DNA of 10,168 nt from CAYQDR01 sp964416315 (GTDB taxonomy: Bacteria > Methylomirabilota > Methylomirabilia > Rokubacteriales > DASRDR01): positions 1 through 10,168 of the forward strand of contig CAYQDR010000154.1 of assembly GCA_964416315.1 (NCBI GenBank), given 5' to 3'. The position numbers were made by a program, and so were the translations under genes. The notes under the pieces are model-generated. The model was not told the origin of the DNA, did not search any database, and saw only the letters and a list, made by a program, of their open reading frames with translations. Below, one piece after another: positions 6,376-10,168 of this stretch (positions are counted from its first letter, which is position 1; each line of letters opens with the position of its first letter).

Positions 6376-7988
6376 GCCGGGCTCCGCAGGAGGCTCTTCA
6401 CGACCTTGCCGTTCGGGTTCCGCGGGAGGGCCTCGCGCACCTCGACGACCTCCGGCGTCTTGAACTTGGCAAGGCGGGCGCGCACCCACTCGCGCACCTC
6501 GTCGGGGTCGAGGGTCGCGCCGGGTCGCGGGACGACGCACGCCTTCACGGCCTCACCGTAAACCGCGTCCGGGACCCCGACGACCGCCGCCTCGAGGATC
6601 CCGGAATGCCCGTACAGCACCTCCTCCACCTCGACGCAGTAGACCTTCTCGCCGCCACGGTTGATCATGTCCTTGATCCGGTCTCTGATCGCGACGTATC
6701 CCGCCCCGTCGATCGCCGCCAGATCGCCGGTCCGGAGCCAGCCGTCCTCGACGATGGCCGCCGAGCTCGCCTCCGGGTTGGCCCAGTATCCGGCCACGAC
6801 CATCGGCCCCCGGACCCAGAGCTCCCCCACCTCGCCGGCCTCGCACTCCCGCCCGGACGCGGGCTCCACGGTCCGGCACTCCGCGACGGGCACGGGCCGA
6901 CCGACCGAGGCGATGTGCGTCAGGGCGTCGGCATCCGCGAGGCACGTCGCGGGCGACGCCGTCTCCGTCAGCCCGTACGTGTTGTGCAGGCGCGCCGCCG
7001 GGAGCCACTCCCGGAGCCGCCGCACCGTGTCGGAGGCGATCGGGGCGCCGCCGTAGCCCGCGGCCCGGAAATCGGGCAGGGCCACCTCGCGGGAGCCCGG
7101 CTGGGTCATGAGCATGACGTAGACCGTCGGCGCGGCGACCATGTGGGTGATCCGCTCGGCGGCGAGCAGCCGGAGCGCGACGGCGACGTCGAAGCGCGAC
7201 ATCAGGACCGTCGTGCCCGCGACCGAGGTCATGGTGAGGAGCTGGGCGATCAGCCCCGTCACGTGGAAGAGCGGGACCGTGACGAGCGAGCGCTCGCCCT
7301 CGGAGAGGCCGTACACCCGCTGGAAGGTGAGGCACGAGTGGACGACGTTCGCGTGGGTCCCGATGGCCCCCTTGGGCCGGCCCGTCGTCCCCGACGTGTA
7401 CATGACGAAGGCCGGCGCGTCGCCGGTGCCGGGCGCCACGCCGTCCACCTCGGGCCCGTCCAGGAGCTCGGCGAAGCGCCCCGTGCCCGCCGGCGCGGCG
7501 TCCGCGGCCACGTAGTACGCGGCGCCCGAGAGCTCCGCCCGCGCGGGCGCCAGCTCCTCGTAGAACGCCGGGTCGGCGAGGAGGACGCGGGCGCCCGAGT
7601 TCTGGAGCATGAAGGCGAGCTCGCCGCGGCGGAGCTTGGTGTTCAACGGGACCAGCACCGCGCCGAGCTCGGCGACCGCGAAGACAGCGAGGCAGAAGGG
7701 GACCCCGTTGGGGAAGAGCGTGGCGACGCGGTCCCCGGGAGCGACGCCGGCTCGCGCGAGGCCGCCGGCGAGCCGCCGCGCGCGCCGGCGGAGCTCACGC
7801 CACGGCAGGCGCTCGCTCCCGTCGACCACCGCCTCACGCTCGGGCGCACGCTCCGCGGCCGCCTCGAGCATGGCGGCGAGCCCGGCGGGACGCTCGGCGT
7901 AGCAGAGCACCTCACGGCCGAGCCGGCGCTCGGGCCGGATGCCCTCGCACAGCTCCGCTGGCCAGCACTCCAGCCCGATCGCTCTCAC
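6372..7988 (-). CDS. AMP-forming acyl-CoA synthetase (fatty-acid/aromatic-acid CoA ligase family)
   Basis: A 538-residue member of the ANL superfamily, which adenylates a carboxylic acid with ATP and then forms its CoA thioester. Core motifs are intact: A3 P-loop YTSGTTGRPKG (197-207), A5 YGLTE (338-342), A7 TGD (420-422), the hinge region IRDRIKDMINRGGEKV (434-449) and A10 LPRNPNGK (521-528) with catalytic lysine K528. No PCP domain or N-terminal targeting signal is present. The substrate is not readable; the family includes medium/long-chain fatty acid and cyclohexanecarboxylate ligases. The start codon is GTG at 7988, backed by GAGG 7 bases upstream; the first ~25 residues (with C8 and C14) are unusual for the family, whose homology starts near EVLCYAERPAGL. 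First gene of the operon ligase, small membrane protein, dehydrogenase, YbaK-like. Confidence 0.93.
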   Translation of the reverse strand: MRAIGLECWPAELCEGIRPERRLGREVLCYAERPAGLAAMLEAAAERAPEREAVVDGSERLPWRELRRRARRLAGGLARAGVAPGDRVATLFPNGVPFCLAVFAVAELGAVLVPLNTKLRRGELAFMLQNSGARVLLADPAFYEELAPARAELSGAAYYVAADAAPAGTGRFAELLDGPEVDGVAPGTGDAPAFVMYTSGTTGRPKGAIGTHANVVHSCLTFQRVYGLSEGERSLVTVPLFHVTGLIAQLLTMTSVAGTTVLMSRFDVAVALRLLAAERITHMVAAPTVYVMLMTQPGSREVALPDFRAAGYGGAPIASDTVRRLREWLPAARLHNTYGLTETASPATCLADADALTHIASVGRPVPVAECRTVEPASGRECEAGEVGELWVRGPMVVAGYWANPEASSAAIVEDGWLRTGDLAAIDGAGYVAIRDRIKDMINRGGEKVYCVEVEEVLYGHSGILEAAVVGVPDAVYGEAVKACVVPRPGATLDPDEVREWVRARLAKFKTPEVVEVREALPRNPNGKVVKSLLRSPA

Positions 7989-8061
7989 TGCGCGACCTCG
8001 CCGCGGGTCCTGTCGTCGGGCTCGCCCCGCGCGCCCGGGCTCCGGGCCCCTTTCTCACGCG

Positions 8062-8091
8062 CCTTCCGCAATTCTGGCGAATTGCGGAAGG
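8062..8091. repeat. Perfect 13-base inverted repeat, candidate operator or RNA hairpin
   Basis: The arms CCTTCCGCAATTC (8062-8074) and GAATTGCGGAAGG (8079-8091) are exact reverse complements separated by TGGC. It lies 73 bases upstream of the ligase GTG within the 190-base gap 7989-8178. Its A/T-rich centre stands out in GC-rich surroundings, a look common to TetR- or GntR-type operators that control fatty-acid catabolic genes (inference). There is no T run on either side, so it is not a standard intrinsic terminator for the B12-subunit gene, though it could act as one in a GC-rich organism. The rest of the gap holds only short GC palindromes such as CCCCGCGGGG (8124-8133) and no recognisable -35/-10 pair. 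Confidence 0.6.
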
Positions 8092-8178
8092 ACCGCCGTG
8101 AGGGGACCCCCGTCCGCCCGGGACCCCGCGGGGCTCACCCGACGCCACCCGCGGCGGGCCAGCACGCGCCCGCAGTGC

Positions 8179-8592
8179 TCACGTGCGGGCAGGGCGGACG
8201 TGCGCGCGGACGAACGCCACGATGTCGCGCGTCGAAGCGCCCGGCGTGAAGATCTCCTTGACTCCCATCGCCTTCAGCCGCTCGATGTCCTCGGGCGGGA
8301 CGATGCCGCCGCCGAACACCATGACGTCGTCCACGCCCTTCTCGCGGAGCAGCTCGAGCACCCGACCGAACAGGTGGGTGTGGGCGCCCGAGAGGACCGA
8401 GAGCCCGATCACGTCCACGTCCTCCTGGATCGCCGTCGCCACGATCTGCTCCGGCGTCTGGTGGAGGCCGGTGTAGATCACCTCCATGCCGGCGTCGCGG
8501 AGGGCCCGGGCGACGATCTTCGCCCCGCGGTCGTGGCCGTCCAGGCCGGGCTTGCCGACGAGAACCCGGATCTTCCGCTCGGCCGTGGTCAT
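8179..8592 (-). CDS. B12-binding small subunit of a methylmalonyl-CoA-mutase-family enzyme
   Basis: A 137-residue stand-alone cobalamin-binding domain of the type fused to the C-terminus of methylmalonyl-CoA mutase in many bacteria. The motif D18-G-H20-D-R-G23 carries the histidine that replaces dimethylbenzimidazole as lower cobalt ligand; LSVLSGAH (64-71) and FGGG (93-96) line the nucleotide-tail pocket, all as expected for the base-off/His-on class. Length matches separate small subunits of split acyl-CoA mutases. The start at 8592 is given by MTTAERKIRVLVGKPGLDGHDRG, which aligns from its first residues with the family; the gene begins 8 bases after the HIT gene stop. Its catalytic partner is most likely the large subunit ending at 9812, three genes upstream in the same direction. 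Confidence 0.93.
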   Translation of the reverse strand: MTTAERKIRVLVGKPGLDGHDRGAKIVARALRDAGMEVIYTGLHQTPEQIVATAIQEDVDVIGLSVLSGAHTHLFGRVLELLREKGVDDVMVFGGGIVPPEDIERLKAMGVKEIFTPGASTRDIVAFVRAHVRPART

Positions 8593-8600
8593 GCTCCCGG

Positions 8601-9014
8601 CTACCTGGCCAGCGCCGCGCGGAGCTTCTCCGCGGTCGCCTGGATCCGGGCCCGGTCCCCCGGCACGAGCGGCCAGTCGAACCCCTTGCCGTCGCTCGTC
8701 CAGCGTGGGATCAGGTGGAGGTGGAAGTGCGGGACGGACTGGAACGCGGCCGGGCCATTGGCCTGGAGCATGTTGAGCCCGTCCGGCTGGAGGGCGGCGC
8801 GCAGCGCGACGGCGACCCGCCTCGCCGTCGCGATCGCCGCCTGGAGGTCGGCCTCGGCCGCGTCGTAGAGCGTGGCGGCGTGGGCCCGGGTCACGACCAG
8901 GCAGTGGCCCTCGTTCAGGGGATTGATGTCCATGAACACCAGGGTGCGGTCGTCCTCGTACACCCTGGTCGACGGGATCTGGCCGTCGCGGATCTTGCAG
9001 AAGACGCAGTCCAT
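8601..9014 (-). CDS. HIT-family nucleotide hydrolase/transferase (Hint-like)
   Basis: A 137-residue histidine-triad protein. The catalytic triad H96-F-H98-L-H100 is present in VPHFHLHLI, with H98 the expected nucleophile region that forms a nucleotidyl-histidine intermediate. The N-terminal CVFCKI (C3, C6) is the two-cysteine half of the zinc site found in many HIT proteins. INPLNEGHCLVV (30-41) is the conserved strand before the active site. Family members hydrolyse AMP-lysine, AMP-N or dinucleoside polyphosphate substrates; the substrate here is not known. One speculative link is clean-up of acyl-AMP or aminoacyl-AMP made nearby, which the sequence does not show. The ATG at 9014 has a purine-rich GGGGG 4 bases upstream. 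It is 14 bases after the secreted-protein gene and 8 bases before the B12-subunit gene. Confidence 0.93.
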   Translation of the reverse strand: MDCVFCKIRDGQIPSTRVYEDDRTLVFMDINPLNEGHCLVVTRAHAATLYDAAEADLQAAIATARRVAVALRAALQPDGLNMLQANGPAAFQSVPHFHLHLIPRWTSDGKGFDWPLVPGDRARIQATAEKLRAALAR

Positions 9015-9028
9015 GGATCCCCCCGCCC

Positions 9029-9664
9029 CTAGTCCTCTCCCTTGCCCTCGGCAATCGTCTTCACCTTCTCCTGCGTCTCCCGGAACTCCTTCCGCAGGGC
9101 CTCGACCCGCGGGCCGACCTCGGACCCGGCGTCCTGGGCGTTGAACACCTCGACGCCGGTCTGGAGCGCCTGCTGGCCCTTCGAGTACGCCTCGTCCAGC
9201 TCCTTCGGCACCACGAATCCCTGCCACGCGGCGGCGAGGCGCCGGAAGGCCCCCGCCTTCTCATCCGGCGCCATCAGGTCCCGCCCCAGGAGCGCCTCAC
9301 CCTGACCCAGCAGCTCCAGCATCCGGCCGGCCGCGGCCGCGCGCTCGAGCCCCGGCGCGGCAGGCCCGCCCGCGGGCTCGGCGGGTGCGGAGGGATACAT
9401 CGAGAGAGGGCCCCGGACGGGCGTGCCCTCGATCCTCGCCACGTCGGCCTTCGAGATCCGGACGAGACCGCCGCCGCGCGCGAACTCGATCGCGTCCCCC
9501 AGGTCCCGCCACGCTTCCACCTCGATGCGGCTCCCGTTCTTCAGGTGGATCACGTCTGCGACGGCGACCGTCGGCGCCACGAGTGCGGTCAACAGCACCA
9601 GCCCGGCAGCGGCACAGGTTCCTGCGGTCATGCCTCCCCTCCCCCCGACCGGCGCCCTCCTCAT
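9029..9664 (-). CDS. Secreted protein with N-terminal 'LKNG' beta domain and helical tail, function unknown
   Basis: A 211-residue protein with a Sec signal peptide: a basic n-region (R2, R3, R9), a hydrophobic core around AAAGLVLLTALVA (18-30) and a likely cut after AVA (34-36), giving a mature protein starting at D37. The mature N-terminus VIHLKNGSRIEVEAW...GGLVRISKADVARIEG (38-80) is a short beta-rich domain of a type often seen at the start of exported proteins of unknown role. A Pro/Ala-rich linker (91-105) leads to a helical region with charged, coiled-coil-like heptads at the end (185-207). The ATG at 9664 (AGGA 9 bases upstream) is chosen because it supplies the positive n-region; the ATG at 9631 has a strong GGAGGGGAGG but would lack any positive charge before the core. 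Either is possible. Confidence 0.75.
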   Translation of the reverse strand: MRRAPVGGRGGMTAGTCAAAGLVLLTALVAPTVAVADVIHLKNGSRIEVEAWRDLGDAIEFARGGGLVRISKADVARIEGTPVRGPLSMYPSAPAEPAGGPAAPGLERAAAAGRMLELLGQGEALLGRDLMAPDEKAGAFRRLAAAWQGFVVPKELDEAYSKGQQALQTGVEVFNAQDAGSEVGPRVEALRKEFRETQEKVKTIAEGKGED

Positions 9665-9703
9665 GGCTTCGCTTCCTACCCTCGCTTGGGCCCGCTCTCC
9701 GCT

Positions 9704-9773
9704 GGCCCGCCTCCGCGTGGGGGAGGCAGGCCCGCTGCGTTCGCCGAAGGGCGAACGCCCCGGCTTTGCCGGG
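9704..9773. repeat. Three adjacent GC-rich hairpins between the mutase gene and the secreted-protein gene
   Basis: Three inverted repeats follow each other nearly without gap: 9704-9732 (about 11-base arms, one mismatch, 7-base loop), 9737-9758 (exact 9-base arms GCGTTCGCC/GGCGAACGC, loop GAAG) and 9759-9773 (exact 6-base arms CCCGGC/GCCGGG, loop TTT). With the 12-base terminator-like hairpin at 9781-9809 they make a run of four. Such clusters resemble REP/BIME-type extragenic palindromes, but whether the elements recur in the genome cannot be seen here. Confidence 0.65.
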
Positions 9774-9780
9774 AGGGCCG

Positions 9781-9809
9781 TCGGAGGGGGGCGGTCAGCC
9801 CCCCTCCGA
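9781..9809 (-). terminator. Strong hairpin just after the mutase large-subunit gene
   Basis: Exact 12-base arms (TCGGAGGGGGGC and GCCCCCCTCCGA) with a 5-base loop, beginning 3 bases after the TAA at 9812. It is the most stable simple hairpin in the window. No T run follows on the minus strand, so rho-independent termination is unproven; it could instead protect the 3' end of the upstream message or reduce read-through into the secreted-protein, HIT and B12-subunit genes. Confidence 0.45.
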
Positions 9810-9811
9810 AG

Positions 9812-10168
9812 TTAGTAGATGATCGGCTCCTGGTACCGCCCGAACACCTGGCGATAGACGTCCGAGATCTCGCCGAGCGACACGTACGCCTTCACCGCGT
9901 CGACGAGCACCGGCATCAGGTTCTGGCCGTTCCGGCACGCGTCCGCCACCCGCGTGAGCTGCCGCTCCACCTCGGCCGCGTTGCGCGCGGCCTTGACCGC
10001 ACGGACGCGCGCGAGCTGCTCGAGCTCGAGGCCCTCGTCGACGCGGAGGTAGGTGATCGGCTTCTCGTCGGCCTGGACGTACCGGTTGACCCCGACGACC
10101 ACGCGCTCGCCCGCGTCCTCCTGGAGCTGGGTCCGGTAGCCCGAGTCGGCGATCTCCTGCTGGGGGAA
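9812..10168 (-). CDS. Methylmalonyl-CoA-mutase-family large subunit, 3' part only (cut by the window edge)
   Basis: The last 118 residues of a B12-dependent acyl-CoA mutase large subunit, which interconverts methylmalonyl-CoA and succinyl-CoA or a close branched-chain analogue. The visible part starts FPQQEIADSGYRTQLQEDAG, runs through GERVVVGVNRYV and ends GQNLMPVLVDAVKAYVSLGEISDVYRQVFGRYQEPIIY in the characteristic C-terminal helices of the catalytic barrel subunit. The protein stops here without a B12-binding domain, as in split mutases. The frame is open through base 10168, so the gene continues beyond the window; the GTG at 10102 is internal and not a start. The matching B12 subunit is at 8179-8592. 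Mutase, isobutyryl-CoA mutase and ethylmalonyl-CoA mutase cannot be told apart from this piece. Confidence 0.95.
   Translation of the reverse strand, partial: FPQQEIADSGYRTQLQEDAGERVVVGVNRYVQADEKPITYLRVDEGLELEQLARVRAVKAARNAAEVERQLTRVADACRNGQNLMPVLVDAVKAYVSLGEISDVYRQVFGRYQEPIIY

Noticed and set aside
6606..8249. 547-codon plus-strand open frame antisense to the CoA ligase
   Set aside because: Arg/His/Gly-rich composition with no motif; the opposite strand holds all ANL-superfamily motifs.
8593..9054. N-terminal extension of the B12-binding protein across the HIT gene
   Set aside because: Frame-shifted shadow of the HIT gene; the B12 domain is complete from the ATG at 8592.
1..10168. CRISPR array, tRNA/rRNA genes, insertion sequence, or an obvious defence or phage system
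   Set aside because: No regularly spaced direct repeats, no cloverleaf or rRNA-like segments, no transposase, integrase, toxin or nuclease motifs seen on either strand.

Overview
This is a very GC-rich bacterial chromosomal stretch with tightly packed genes. Bacterial features are SD-type ribosome-binding sites, ATGA/GTGA-type gene overlaps, a Sec signal peptide and a GlgB-type branching enzyme. The mix of acyl-CoA metabolism genes, a split B12-dependent mutase and extreme GC content would suit a soil or subsurface Gram-negative lineage (for example Methylomirabilota/Rokubacteria or a delta-proteobacterium-like group). That placement is a low-confidence guess from style, not a phylogenetic result.

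Left part (1-1979): about 266 bases without a convincing gene, then two genes on the minus strand that overlap by 17 bases: a class I SAM-dependent methyltransferase (first) and a ureidoglycolate-lyase-family (AllA-like) protein (second). They form a two-gene unit read leftward from a 116-base divergent promoter region. On the other side of that region the complete glycogen branching enzyme gene glgB (1980-4229) runs rightward.

Middle (4230-8178): a 289-base convergent spacer, then a leftward operon, in transcription order: an acyl-CoA synthetase (AMP-forming), a 70-residue two-helix membrane protein that starts in a GTGA overlap and ends one base before the next start codon, an acyl-CoA dehydrogenase, and a stand-alone YbaK/ProX-type aminoacyl-tRNA deacylase-like protein. 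Upstream of the synthetase lies a 190-base spacer with a perfect 13-base inverted repeat, a good candidate operator or RNA hairpin.

Right part (8179-10168): still leftward. The 3' end of the large subunit of a methylmalonyl-CoA-mutase-family enzyme enters at the right edge. It is followed by a cluster of four GC-rich hairpins, a secreted protein with an N-terminal beta domain and helical tail, a HIT-family hydrolase, and a separate B12-binding small subunit that would complete the mutase.

Taken together, the right two thirds look like a catabolic acyl-CoA locus: a ligase activates a carboxylic acid, a dehydrogenase makes the first double bond, and a B12 mutase handles a methyl-branched or propionate-derived CoA ester. 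The genes are individually of known families. The less explained parts are the small membrane protein, the AllA-like/methyltransferase pair, the secreted protein and the two palindromic regions. I saw no mobile element, CRISPR array, rRNA or tRNA gene.
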